Of a stretch of DNA of 64,000 bases, positions 56,095-64,000 are shown in pieces. How positions within the stretch are numbered: position 1 is the first letter of the stretch; every line of letters begins with the position of its first letter. The stretch comes from Nonlabens sp. Ci31 (GTDB lineage Bacteria; Bacteroidota; Bacteroidia; Flavobacteriales; Flavobacteriaceae). The position numbers and the translations under genes were made by a program. The stretch lies in contig NZ_CP043633.1 in the NCBI RefSeq assembly GCF_012974865.1, forward strand, positions 2,725,501 to 2,789,500. The letters are read 5' to 3'. Below the pieces are notes generated by a model that worked only from the letters and a program-made list of their open reading frames with translations, was not told where the DNA came from and did not search any database.

Positions 56095-56394
56095 TTAATT
56101 CTCTATAACAACTTTTAATTTTCCATAAGGAACGTAAGCACCACCTACCTCATCAATATTTATATCAAGCTCATCATTGGTGCTAATATTACTGATATCA
56201 ACTTTTATAGTTTCATTATTCGTAACGCGCACGTTGATACTTCCATCGTTATTTAATGGAACGGCAACAAACCTCTTGGTTAGTTCAGTAGTATCCTGGG
56301 AAGTAAAATTATCTAAGATTTTATCAACACTTAAGAAGCTTAAGTTCCATGCAATAACAGCTAAAATCCCTTTGGTAAATAGATCTTTGTTCAT
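56095..56394 (-). CDS. Small anchored protein, partner of the SIWN-repeat protein
   Basis: This 99-residue protein has one N-terminal hydrophobic segment (TKGILAVIAWNLSFLSVDKI) and a soluble C-terminal part that is beta-rich and acidic: VAVPLNNDGSINVRVTNNET, VDISNISTNDELDINIDEVG. It looks like a membrane-anchored periplasmic domain. Its 2-bp spacing from the SIWN-repeat gene suggests the two work together. Function unknown. Confidence 0.65.
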   Translation of the reverse strand: MNKDLFTKGILAVIAWNLSFLSVDKILDNFTSQDTTELTKRFVAVPLNNDGSINVRVTNNETIKVDISNISTNDELDINIDEVGGAYVPYGKLKVVIEN

Positions 56395-56472
56395 AAGGTT
56401 ATTTTTAAAATGAGTTCCACAGTAGTGGTATTACTAATATATACAAATACTAGTTTTAAAAAGATAAATCGA

Positions 56473-58308
56473 TTATTGATAACCAGCAGCTTGTAAATTA
56501 AACAATTGCTCATACAACTGTGGAGCAGCCATAAGTTCTTCATGGGTACCTATTTCGGCGACTTGACCATCTTCGAGTACTAGTATACGATCAGCCATAC
56601 GTACGGTGGAGAATCGGTGTGAGATGATGATGCTGGTTTTTCCTTTAGTAAGACCAATAAAACGTTCAAAAACATCGTATTCGGCTTGTGCGTCTAATGC
56701 GCTGGTAGGCTCATCGAGCACAATAACATCAGCATCTTTCATGTAAGCGCGAGCCAGTGCTACTTTTTGCCATTGTCCACCGCTCAATTCTTGACCTTTT
56801 GCAAAGCGTCTTCCTAACTGTTGATCGATACCACCCTTCATAACGGCAATAACTTGATCTGCTAGGCTGCGTTGGGCAGCATCATTGATCATAGTATCAT
56901 TAGAAAGTTCTTCTATATTCCCTACGGCTATATTTTCACGCAAGCTAAATTCATACTTAAAAAAGTCTTGGAAAATAACACCAAAACGCTTTCTGTATTC
57001 TTGTTTGTCAAACTGCGCAATGTTGATGCCGTCGAGTAATATCTCTCCTTGGGTAGGTTCATAAAAGCGCAAGATCAATTTGATCAAGGTTGTTTTTCCT
57101 GCACCATTCTGACCTACAAAGGCTATTTTTTCTCCAGCTTTGATTTTAAAACTCACTCCTTTCAGCACATCTGTATCGCTACCGGCATAACCAAAATGTA
57201 CATTTTTAATCTCAAAACCTTCTTGAATACTGTCAGGAAGTGGAGTGGTGGATGACGCTTCATCTGTAACCTGTATATCTAAAAAGTCAAAGTAATCCCT
57301 TAAATACAGCGAGCTCTCAGAAATAGCAGTGAATCTGGAAAAGAAGCCTTGAAGGTTATTTCGCAAACGGTTAAATGACCCAGATAAGAAGGTCAATTCT
57401 CCTATGGAAAGAATTCCTGTAATTACTTTAAAAATAATAAAGATGTAAGCCCCATAATAAGAGAGAATTCCTAAAATATTAAACAAGGAACCGTACAAGC
57501 TTTGCTTTAAAGAGAGCTTTTTATTGATTTCATAATAATCGCCAGACAGTTTTTTAAATCGCGAGGCGATATAGTCGGTCAGTCCAAAAAGCTTGACTTC
57601 TTTTGCCGTTTGATTATTAGCGCCTATAAAACGTAAATAATCCAGTTCACGACGCTCTGCTGTCCAGCTGCGAGCTACAGAGTACCTGTGGGAGCTGAAT
57701 TTGGCTTCATTAATAAACGACGGGATAATACTTAACACTAGAAGAATGATCAATAAGGGTTCAAAATAAATCAAACCTGCGATCAAGGAGCCTATGGAAA
57801 TAATGCTTTGAATTTGGCTTAAAGAAGCGCTCATCAATCCTACGCGACCGCTGGTTTGCTGCCTGGCTCGTTCTAGTTTGTCATAAAAATCAGGATCTTC
57901 TAATTGTTCTAAGCTCAGTTCGTTTGTTTTCCTAATGATTCTTTCAGAAGAGGCGTTGGAATACAAATCACCTATCAATCCATCGGTAAGGTTGATCAAT
58001 CGGTTTAACAAATCGGCTACGACGGCAACACTTAATTCGATCGCAACATAAGTCCAGAGTTGGTTCAGGTCTTTTTCATCGAGAGAGATTTGTAAAATAA
58101 CTTCATCAATAATTAATTTCCCTACCCATAACAATATGACTGGACTCAGTGCAGTAAGCATTCTTGCGATAAAGTTGGTCACAAAAAGCTTTGGGCTTAC
58201 TCTCCAAATTTCTTTAAAGAATCTCGGTAAGGTTTTTAAGGCGCTAAAGGAGAATGTTTTACTTTTTTTACTTTGCTCTTTTATTGATGCCGGTACATTT
58301 CTTGCCAC
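56473..58308 (-). CDS. ABC transporter, fused permease and ATPase (exporter type)
   Basis: This 611-residue MsbA-type half-transporter has about six transmembrane helices (residues about 40-310, with the coupling/membrane helices around LFVTNFIARMLTALSPVILL and ISIGSLIAGLIYFEPLLIIL), then an ATPase with Walker A IAFVGQNGAGKTTLIKLILR, signature ELSGGQWQKVALARAYMKDA, Walker B VIVLDEPTSALDA, and H-loop IIISHRFSTVRM. It is a homodimeric exporter of lipids, peptides or drugs; the sequence does not decide which. Monocistronic. Confidence 0.92.
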   Translation of the reverse strand: MARNVPASIKEQSKKSKTFSFSALKTLPRFFKEIWRVSPKLFVTNFIARMLTALSPVILLWVGKLIIDEVILQISLDEKDLNQLWTYVAIELSVAVVADLLNRLINLTDGLIGDLYSNASSERIIRKTNELSLEQLEDPDFYDKLERARQQTSGRVGLMSASLSQIQSIISIGSLIAGLIYFEPLLIILLVLSIIPSFINEAKFSSHRYSVARSWTAERRELDYLRFIGANNQTAKEVKLFGLTDYIASRFKKLSGDYYEINKKLSLKQSLYGSLFNILGILSYYGAYIFIIFKVITGILSIGELTFLSGSFNRLRNNLQGFFSRFTAISESSLYLRDYFDFLDIQVTDEASSTTPLPDSIQEGFEIKNVHFGYAGSDTDVLKGVSFKIKAGEKIAFVGQNGAGKTTLIKLILRFYEPTQGEILLDGINIAQFDKQEYRKRFGVIFQDFFKYEFSLRENIAVGNIEELSNDTMINDAAQRSLADQVIAVMKGGIDQQLGRRFAKGQELSGGQWQKVALARAYMKDADVIVLDEPTSALDAQAEYDVFERFIGLTKGKTSIIISHRFSTVRMADRILVLEDGQVAEIGTHEELMAAPQLYEQLFNLQAAGYQ

Positions 58309-58784
58309 ATTTTTAATTTAGAAGACAAAGGTACGATACAGAGAATTGTTTTATGGTGTTTTCGCTTTCCTTGCGCATCACTTTGATGCTCCAATAAATG
58401 CAGCAGAGGAAAACTCCCTAAGAGCAAGGGCGGCATAAACTTCTTTTTTTTAAAAAGAAAAAGAAAGCAGTATATATTGATAAAAATAAAAACCTTTAAT
58501 CGATATGCTGTGTTCTATGGATTGTTTGGGATTAAGATCTGTCAGGTTGCCCTTTTAGCTTAGATAATTTTTTTAAGGTGAAACCTCACAGGTTAGTAGA
58601 TGGTTAGTTTTGTTTAATTAATAAGTTAATATTTAACTACTTACGGATTTGATAAGATGGCAAAAAGGTTTGGACGTATCCCCTGCTGAATTTAGTTCCT
58701 TGTTCCACAAAACCTAAAATCATTCCATTAAAAACCACCAATCGTTAGTTGATTTTCTACCTGCCACATACCAAAGACTGCTTC
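58309..58784. other. Intergenic stretch without recognised features
   Basis: About 475 bp between the ABC exporter and aldo/keto reductase genes. A weak partial copy of the iterated palindrome (TTTTCGCTTTCC near 58358) is the only recognisable element. No coding signal. Confidence 0.4.
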
Positions 58785-59699
58785 CTAAGGCAAATCCTTA
58801 CCCATCGAGGCCACATAAATATGAAACCATTGCTCTAGTGACATCTTGATATTTAAGGAATCTACAGCAGTTTTGATGCGCTCGATTTTACCAGTTCCTA
58901 AAACGGGAATAATACCCGATGGATGCATCAATAGCCACTGATAAATCACTTTATCTAATTGTGATTCACCTGTTTCTTGCGCTACTTTTTTAACCGCTTC
59001 TAGCACTCTGGTTCCTTTATCTGTTTTGGGTTGTAACAACTCACCTCCAGCAAGAGGCGACCAGGCCATAGGGCGTATTTTTTTAGAGATCAGGTAATCT
59101 AGGTTTTGGTTTTCAAAATGCTCTAAAGAATAAGCAGAGATTTCGATTTGGTTGGTGACCAATGGCTTTTCCACATAGGCTTGCAACGATTCCAATTGCA
59201 ATGGAAGAAAATTAGAAACCCCAAAATGAAGCACTTTACCGCTGGATTGGAGTTGGTCAAAAGCGGAAGCTACTTCCTCTGGATTAAAAAACGGGGAAGG
59301 GCGATGTAATAATAGTATATCTAAGCGATCGGTTTGCAGGTTTTTAAGCGATTGTTCTACCTGAGAAATGATGTAGGAGGCGCTGTAATCATAATATTTT
59401 ATTTGGCGCTCTGGAAATTTGTCAGTGGTGAGTTTGATTCCACATTTAGTAACCAGCTGCATTTGGTCGCGCAATGCGCTTTCATTTTTTATCACTTTTC
59501 CAAAAGCCGCTTCACATTCATGGTTCCCATAAATATCGGCATGATCAAAGGTGGTCACGCCACTTTCTATAGACTGCTTGATAAAAGACAACAATTCTTG
59601 ATCGGTTTTATTCCAGTCCAGCAAGCGCCACATTCCTAAAACCAGTCTTGATATTTCTAAATTTGCGGCAAGCTTTGTATTCATATCCATAGAGGACAA
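58785..59699 (-). CDS. Aldo/keto reductase
   Basis: This 304-residue NADPH-dependent oxidoreductase has a TIM-barrel fold. Catalytic residues are in place: Asp and Tyr in TTFDHADIYGNHECEAAFGK, Lys in LVTKCG, and His in LLLHRPSPFF. The cofactor site is MAWSPLAGGEL and IPVLGTGKIERIKTAV. It is close to the YdhF-type subgroup of aldo/keto reductases. The start at 59699 (MSSMDMNTKL) could also be an ATG at 59690 or 59684. It follows the TlpA-like gene by 5 bp, so the two are an operon. Confidence 0.9.
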   Translation of the reverse strand: MSSMDMNTKLAANLEISRLVLGMWRLLDWNKTDQELLSFIKQSIESGVTTFDHADIYGNHECEAAFGKVIKNESALRDQMQLVTKCGIKLTTDKFPERQIKYYDYSASYIISQVEQSLKNLQTDRLDILLLHRPSPFFNPEEVASAFDQLQSSGKVLHFGVSNFLPLQLESLQAYVEKPLVTNQIEISAYSLEHFENQNLDYLISKKIRPMAWSPLAGGELLQPKTDKGTRVLEAVKKVAQETGESQLDKVIYQWLLMHPSGIIPVLGTGKIERIKTAVDSLNIKMSLEQWFHIYVASMGKDLP

Positions 59700-59704
59700 A
59701 GTTA

Positions 59705-60193
59705 CTATTGATTTTTAATTAAATTATCAATAGTTTCTTCCGTTAATTCAAAGCCTTTTTGTTGAGGCCATCCTTCCCAAACCACAATGCCGTCTGGATT
59801 AATGATCACACAATGTGGTATGCCTTGCACTTCATAAATTTGGTTCAATCGCCTTTGAGTGTCTATGGCGCTGTAGTATTCCATTTCAGGACTTTTCATC
59901 CTTTTTACCGTTCCTTTCGCTTCAGCGCTAATACCAATAACAACTAGGGAATCTTTATACTTATTGTGAAAAATATTCAATTCAGGAATTGCCTTTTTAC
60001 AAGGACCACACCAGGTTGCCCAGAAATCGATTAAAACAAATTTTCCTTTTGTCTCTGGTTTTTCAGTTAACCACTCTTCAACGACCAATTCAGGTGCTTT
60101 TTGATTGATAAATGATTTAGCCCATATTTTTTTCTCTTGGGAATAAGAACTAGCGGCAGAAAGTATAATTAATAGGATTATAATTTTTTTCAT
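59705..60193 (-). CDS. TlpA-family periplasmic thioredoxin
   Basis: A protein of about 162 residues from the ATG at 60193 (MKKIIILLIILSAASSYSQ), chosen because the longer open frame starts with an implausible Cys/Trp-rich prefix. A Sec signal peptide is followed by an AhpC-TSA/TlpA thioredoxin domain with FWATWCGPCKKAIPELNIFH (WCGPC active site) and the cis-Pro region VQGIPHCVIINPDG. It is exported to the periplasm, where it reduces disulfides, for example in cytochrome c maturation. First gene of an operon with the aldo/keto reductase. Confidence 0.9.
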   Translation of the reverse strand: MKKIIILLIILSAASSYSQEKKIWAKSFINQKAPELVVEEWLTEKPETKGKFVLIDFWATWCGPCKKAIPELNIFHNKYKDSLVVIGISAEAKGTVKRMKSPEMEYYSAIDTQRRLNQIYEVQGIPHCVIINPDGIVVWEGWPQQKGFELTEETIDNLIKNQ

Positions 60194-60564
60194 AGTTGGA
60201 AGGTTATTGGTAACCGTATTCTTTTTAAAGATAAATGACATTATGGAAGCTTTTAATTTACAGCAGCTATTCCATAGGAGCAAACTCATCCACCTAAAAT
60301 AGAAAATTTTAAAAGATTCAAGTGAATTAGCGGAAAGAATTTCCAATTGGTTGGTGCAATATGTAGCTTACTAACTTTTCCACCAGCCTTATTTTACACT
60401 TGCTTTATGGGTGCTATCTTAGTAAGTGCCGTTGGGCACAGGTATGTTTTAGATCTTCAGTTTTTTAGAAGTTGTTTTCTAGTTCCTATAAAATAGATCG
60501 AGTGTTACCTATTAAATAGTTGGGATAAAATTTAAATTCCAACATATCAGTTTATATTTTTCGC
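60194..60564. other. Intergenic stretch without recognised features
   Basis: About 370 bp upstream of the TlpA-like gene and downstream of the SDR gene. No reading frame, RNA gene or clear hairpin was seen. The promoter of the TlpA-aldo/keto reductase operon must lie here, but no consensus element is clear. Confidence 0.4.
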
Positions 60565-61284
60565 TTAAGGATTTGTAGACCATAAAGAAGCGCTTTTAAG
60601 CATCGCTCTCTTAGGCAATTTCAATCCGGCAACAATCAACTCGGCAAAATCTTCTGCTTGTAATACACTGTCCTCAGAATCTTTATCTGCTATCCCTAAA
60701 TCTACTGCCATATCTGTTGCGATGGTGCTTGGTGTTAGTGTGCAAACTCTGATATTGTTTTTACGCACTTCTTTCATCAAGGATTCTGACATCCCGATCA
60801 CTGCAAATTTGGAAGCCGAATAAGCCGAAGTACTTGCAATACCGCTCAAGCCTGCGGTAGAAGAAACGTTGATGATGTCACCTTTGTTTTGATCGATCAA
60901 ATAGGGAAGGACTTCTTTAGTGACATAATACATTCCCATAAGGTTGGTTTGTATGATCTGACTCCACTGATTTACATCCATATCGTTGAGCGTGCCAAAA
61001 GCCGCAATACCCGCATTGTTGACAAGAATATCCACCGCACCTAAGTGCGCGACTAAAGTTTTGATGTGGCTTTGTACCTCTTTATAATTACTTATGTCAA
61101 ATGCTGCATAAGTGGCTTGGACACCTAGCTGTTCTAATTCGCTAACCGTTGCTTTTAACGCTTTTTCATCTCTACCAGTAATGGCGACGTTTATTCCTTC
61201 TTTTGCAAATGCTATTGCTGTAGCTTTCCCCAAGCCACGGTTACCGCCTGTTATGATCGCGTTTTTACCTTTTAAATCTTGCAT
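60565..61284 (-). CDS. Short-chain dehydrogenase (FabG/3-ketoacyl-ACP reductase type)
   Basis: This 239-residue SDR enzyme is called from the ATG at 61284 (MQDLKGKNAIITGGNRGLGK), because this is the normal SDR N-terminus. The cofactor motif is TGGNRGLG, the NNAG motif is DILVNNAGIAAFG, the catalytic Ser is in IINVSSTAG, and the YxxxK is intact in SAYSASKFAVIGMSESL. It is probably NADPH-dependent and cytoplasmic. The substrate is unknown. The C-terminus (ASLWSTNP) resembles stand-alone FabG-like oxidoreductases. It appears monocistronic. Confidence 0.9.
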   Translation of the reverse strand: MQDLKGKNAIITGGNRGLGKATAIAFAKEGINVAITGRDEKALKATVSELEQLGVQATYAAFDISNYKEVQSHIKTLVAHLGAVDILVNNAGIAAFGTLNDMDVNQWSQIIQTNLMGMYYVTKEVLPYLIDQNKGDIINVSSTAGLSGIASTSAYSASKFAVIGMSESLMKEVRKNNIRVCTLTPSTIATDMAVDLGIADKDSEDSVLQAEDFAELIVAGLKLPKRAMLKSASLWSTNP

Positions 61285-61518
61285 GTATGTTGTTTTAAAA
61301 TTGAAATGAATACCATAAAAGCTATGGATTATAGGAAGGGGTAACACTAACAAAAGCTTCTTATATAAAATAACTTAAAGCAGTAAAATTAGAGTTTTTA
61401 AATGGTTCTTCTAGACGATTAGGTCTTAATCCTTTGTGAATAAAGTACTGTTTTTGTAAATAAAGAAACAGGTGGCACTTGGTTTTTATAACTAGAGTAC
61501 AAGCCTTAGTTGTTGAGT

Positions 61519-61540
61519 TCCGCTTTCGCGAAAGCGGAAC
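61519..61540. repeat. Iterated palindrome, extended 22-bp copy
   Basis: The core GCTTTCGCGAAAGC is extended to a perfect 22-bp palindrome with CCG and CGG flanks plus TT/AA, in intergenic DNA between the SDR gene and the broken surface protein. Confidence 0.9.
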
Positions 61541-61596
61541 CTATTCAAGATTTTTAGGGATTTAGCTTTTCAGACATTCTTAAAACATCCGTAAAC

Positions 61597-61629
61597 AACA
61601 AAGCCTCGCTCTTAGAGCGAAGCTTTGTT
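61597..61629 (-). terminator. Terminator of the interrupted surface protein gene
   Basis: AACAAAGCCTCGCTCT can pair with AGAGCGAAGCTTTGTT (one mismatch) around a 1-nt gap. It lies just downstream of the C-terminal fragment on the minus strand. Confidence 0.65.
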
Positions 61630-61645
61630 TGATATAGGGTATTTC

Positions 61646-61903
61646 TTATTTATTTGAATCGTAATCTTGAAGCGTTTGCTCCATAGGTTCTAATTTAGAA
61701 GGACCTATAGGGAAGCGCACATCGACATGTTTTGAAGATAGGCTTCCATCTGCATGGAGAGCATCGGCCCTGTTAGCGACTAAATTCCATGAAAAACTCA
61801 CATTGGACTTCCCGTTTTGCAATTCTTTCACCTTAAAACCATCTTTAGTTTTTTCAGTTACATACACCCCTTTACAATCTCCTTCTAGTTGTATAAAAAC
61901 TTT
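61646..61903 (-). pseudogene. C-terminal fragment of a fibre-like protein, cut off by IS insertion
   Basis: Reading leftwards from the IS end, the frame encodes KVFIQLEGDCKGVYVTEKT then KDGFKVKELQNGKSNVSFSW and NLVANRADALHADGSLSSK, ending at 61646. It continues the frame of the upstream part exactly: the gene's last residues before the IS are ...EHPIKVF and the continuation after removing one target repeat is IQLEGDCKG. It has lost its own promoter and start; GTG at 61867 is only the first codon usable as a start within it. Confidence 0.9.
61896..61903. repeat. Left copy of the 8-bp target-site duplication
   Basis: AAAACTTT directly left of the IS. The identical bases lie at 62863-62870 on the right. 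Confidence 0.8.
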
Positions 61904-62862
61904 TTGAGTTAGTCATATAGTTTCCGTATCTTGTTATCATTAATAACACGGGTTATGGAAGTATTTAAAGGTCAAAATATACTGAGTTTTGTGAAAGAAC
62001 TGCCAGATGATGATACTTGTAAAGCATATTTAGCAAAAATAAAATGGCAGGATGGTTTTACATGTACAAAATGTGGTCACACTAAGGGCTGTGAAAAATC
62101 TGGTTATAGATATCACTGTTACAGTTGCAATCACGTTGAAAGCGCCACTGCAAACACCTTGTTTCATAAGGTTAAATTTGGTTTGCAAAAGGCATTCTGC
62201 GTTGTGTTTGAAATGAGTACTAGTACCAAGAGTGTTTCCAGTGTTCAAATGGGAAAGCGATTTGATATCCGTCAAGGTACCGCTTGGTATTTCATGCAGA
62301 AAGTTAGAAAGTCAATGAAAAGCAGTCAAAAATATCCTCTAACCGAAATAGTTCATGTAGATGAATTTACCGTAGGGGGAAAAGAACAAGGCAAGCAAGG
62401 TAGAAGTTACGATTCAAAAAAGAAAAAAGCAGTGATAGCGGTAGAACTGAGCGCCGAACATAAAATCAAAAGAGTTTATGTGAAGTCTATAGATGATTAC
62501 TCAGCTAAATCACTAACTCCAATATTTGAAGAACATATAGATCCCTCTGCAAAAATAGTTACCGATAAATGGAGAGGTTATGCTCCACTTAAAAAGAATT
62601 ATGATATAGAGCAGAAACTAAGTAATAACGGAAGTAATTTTAAAGAACTACATGTTGTAATTATGCAGTTAAAATCTTGGTTGAGAGCAATACCTACACA
62701 TGTTAGTAAATGGCATGTGCAAAGCTACTTTGACGAATTCTGTTTTAGAATTAATCGATCTCAATCCAAACAGAGCATATTCCATAAAACAATAGAAAGA
62801 ATGGTAATAGCTAAACCAATTTATCATAAAGATATAAAACAGATGCTAAGTGTGTAACTCAA
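61904..62862 (+). mobile_element. IS1595-family insertion sequence
   Basis: A 959-bp element with one transposase gene, terminal inverted repeats TTGAGTTA (61904-61911) and TAACTCAA (62855-62862), and an 8-bp direct repeat AAAACTTT on each side. An 8-bp duplication is usual for IS1595. The exact ends are ambiguous by 1-2 bp because target and end sequences both have A/T runs. It sits inside a surface protein gene. Confidence 0.88.
61955..62857 (+). CDS. IS1595-family transposase
   Basis: This 300-residue, apparently intact transposase starts at the ATG at 61955 (MEVFKGQNILSFVKELPDDD). It has an N-terminal zinc ribbon (CTKCGHTK...CYSC), the DDE_Tnp_IS1595 core with first Asp in VHVDEFTVGGKEQG and second Asp in KIVTDKWRGYAPL, and a third acidic residue in HVQSYFDEFCFRINRSQSK. 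It catalyses transposition of the element. No frameshift or internal stop is present, so it may be active. Confidence 0.93.
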   Translation: MEVFKGQNILSFVKELPDDDTCKAYLAKIKWQDGFTCTKCGHTKGCEKSGYRYHCYSCNHVESATANTLFHKVKFGLQKAFCVVFEMSTSTKSVSSVQMGKRFDIRQGTAWYFMQKVRKSMKSSQKYPLTEIVHVDEFTVGGKEQGKQGRSYDSKKKKAVIAVELSAEHKIKRVYVKSIDDYSAKSLTPIFEEHIDPSAKIVTDKWRGYAPLKKNYDIEQKLSNNGSNFKELHVVIMQLKSWLRAIPTHVSKWHVQSYFDEFCFRINRSQSKQSIFHKTIERMVIAKPIYHKDIKQMLSV

Positions 62863-64000
62863 AAAACTTTTATAGGATGCTCTTCGTCTACATAAATGTT
62901 TCTAGATAAAACTGGATCCACTTTGATATAAGCCTCACCATTTACCAGCTGTCCTGTTCCAAAATCTTCAAATAAAATTTCTGGAGTCTCTGTAGCAAAT
63001 AGTATTCTATTATTATCCTCTACATCTTTAACCATAGTGGATACAGAACCACTTCCCAATATTTTGTAGGAAGTGCCGCCAGTACTAGCGCCCACGAATG
63101 CAAAACTTGGAGTTGCATTTGCACCGTTACCGTTACTGATATTGGCATCAAAATAACCTCCGTAAGTTATATCTGATGAAGGCATAGAACCTACAGTACG
63201 CGCGAAATCCTTACCTGCGATTCTTGCAAATGGGCCAGTTGAAGTATTAATATTATCATCTTGATCGTATTCAAAAGATCCAGCATAATAATCTACAGTA
63301 CTTTTACCAACGCCTCTTGCATGTAATCCTGTTGTTCCTTGTGCTGACACACCAACTGATTCCCCACGTAATTCGGTAAAAGCTGTTCTACCTGCAACCC
63401 CTAGAACACCAGTTACAGTACTCGTACTATTTGCTGCCAAATTTGTACTGATACCAATGACACCTCTACCACCATTTGCGTCAAAATTTCCTCCGTCCAA
63501 CACATAAGTCGTTCCAGAGATATTAGTAGCTCTTATGGTTACAGGAGAACTTTGACCAGCCGCATAAAGGCCTATTTGTGTTCCAGTAGGGTAGACGCTC
63601 GTCAACGTGTTAGTTAACGTGGTATTATTATTACCAATAATTAAAGAACCGTCATTTTTAATGGTTGCTCTTCTAAGGTCATTGGTCTTAAATTGGATAT
63701 CCAGATTATCTGATGTACCAAGGTAATTTGTGCCAGGAGTGGTGCCAGCATTTCCTGACAGCGACCAAAATTTAGTATTCTCAGTTGCTGGTTCAAGAGA
63801 AATCCACAAACTTCCATTCCAATAATAAAAACCTGGATTTACTGTGTTGACTCCTGTTCCAGCAGTTGCCGTATTATATACCATAACACCAGTTGCAATT
63901 GGGGATGGGGCAATAGGAGCTTCTAGGTTTTTTGCTTGTAAAGGCACTCTAGGGATTAACAATCCTTTGGAATCGCTTTCTATTTGTAAAGCAACACCAT
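62859..64000 (-). pseudogene. Fibre-like (VGIGT-type) surface protein, interrupted by IS1595 and cut by the window end
   Basis: The open frame continues to the right window edge (no start in view), so the 5' end is outside. The visible part begins GVALQIESDSKGLLIPRVPL, common in flavobacterial fibre-like proteins, and has Gly/Thr/Asn-rich repeats. It then enters the conserved C-terminal domain (ILFATETPEILFEDFGTGQL, AYIKVDPVLSRNIYVDEEHP). It stops at a TGA contributed by the IS (62861-62859), losing about 85 terminal residues. The rest lies at 61646-61903. Confidence 0.9.
62863..62870. repeat. Right copy of the 8-bp target-site duplication
   Basis: AAAACTTT directly right of the IS, matching the left copy at 61896-61903. 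Confidence 0.8.

Noticed and set aside
61865..61867. A separate 73-residue gene starting at GTG at 61867
   Set aside because: The frame continues upstream to the IS end and is the tail of the interrupted surface protein gene.

Overview
The window looks like chromosomal DNA of a marine-type member of the family Flavobacteriaceae (phylum Bacteroidota), possibly Nonlabens- or Dokdonia-like. The genus is a guess. The evidence is low G+C, two large surface proteins with gliding/type IX secretion (T9SS) type B C-terminal domains, TAnnTTTG-type -7 promoter elements, many lipoproteins, and family-typical genes (DUF4920 lipoprotein, MnmD, YtxJ, head-GIN proteins). No rRNA, tRNA, CRISPR array, prophage or plasmid genes were seen. 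The window starts and ends inside genes.

Layout. 0-4 kb: a cut-off secreted protein with an Arg/Ser/Thr/Asn-rich tail, a lipoprotein, an FAD monooxygenase fused to two DnaJ-like zinc ribbons, and a DUF2007 pseudogene broken by an internal stop. 4-8.6 kb: a light-damage cluster with two photolyase/cryptochrome proteins, an SDR protein lacking the catalytic tyrosine, and an SRPBCC protein. 9-16 kb: an outer-membrane barrel, pterin dehydratase, a lipoprotein-MscS-SUI1 operon, a fibre-like surface protein and UvrB. 16-23 kb: a T9SS protein, IlvE, a DUF4920 lipoprotein with MnmD, and PepD. 23-31 kb: a vitamin B12 uptake locus. A cobalamin riboswitch precedes a BtuB-like TonB receptor, and a divergent BtuF-like protein and BtuCD-like ABC pair lie nearby, separated by two unrelated genes. 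31-37 kb: MazG-like protein and a 1767-residue T9SS protein with 11 tandem repeats.

37-47 kb: a tetrapyrrole-methylase-type methyltransferase, an exonuclease/GIY-YIG fusion, an acyl-CoA ligase, ClpB, YtxJ, an M48 peptidase and an MFS transporter. 47-55 kb: KatG, a four-gene ECF sigma/anti-sigma/adhesin-like operon, and Lon. 55-61 kb: a two-gene cassette of small secreted proteins, an ABC exporter, TlpA-like thioredoxin, an aldo/keto reductase and an SDR. 61.6-64 kb: an intact IS1595-family element inserted near the 3' end of a fibre-like protein gene. The split reading frame can be rejoined across the insertion, and an 8-bp target duplication is visible.

The most unusual signal is a short perfect palindrome, GCTTTCGCGAAAGC. 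It occurs nine times in 64 kb, both between genes and inside four unrelated coding sequences, where all three reading frames are used. This resembles a highly iterated palindrome system and is not explained by any annotated gene.
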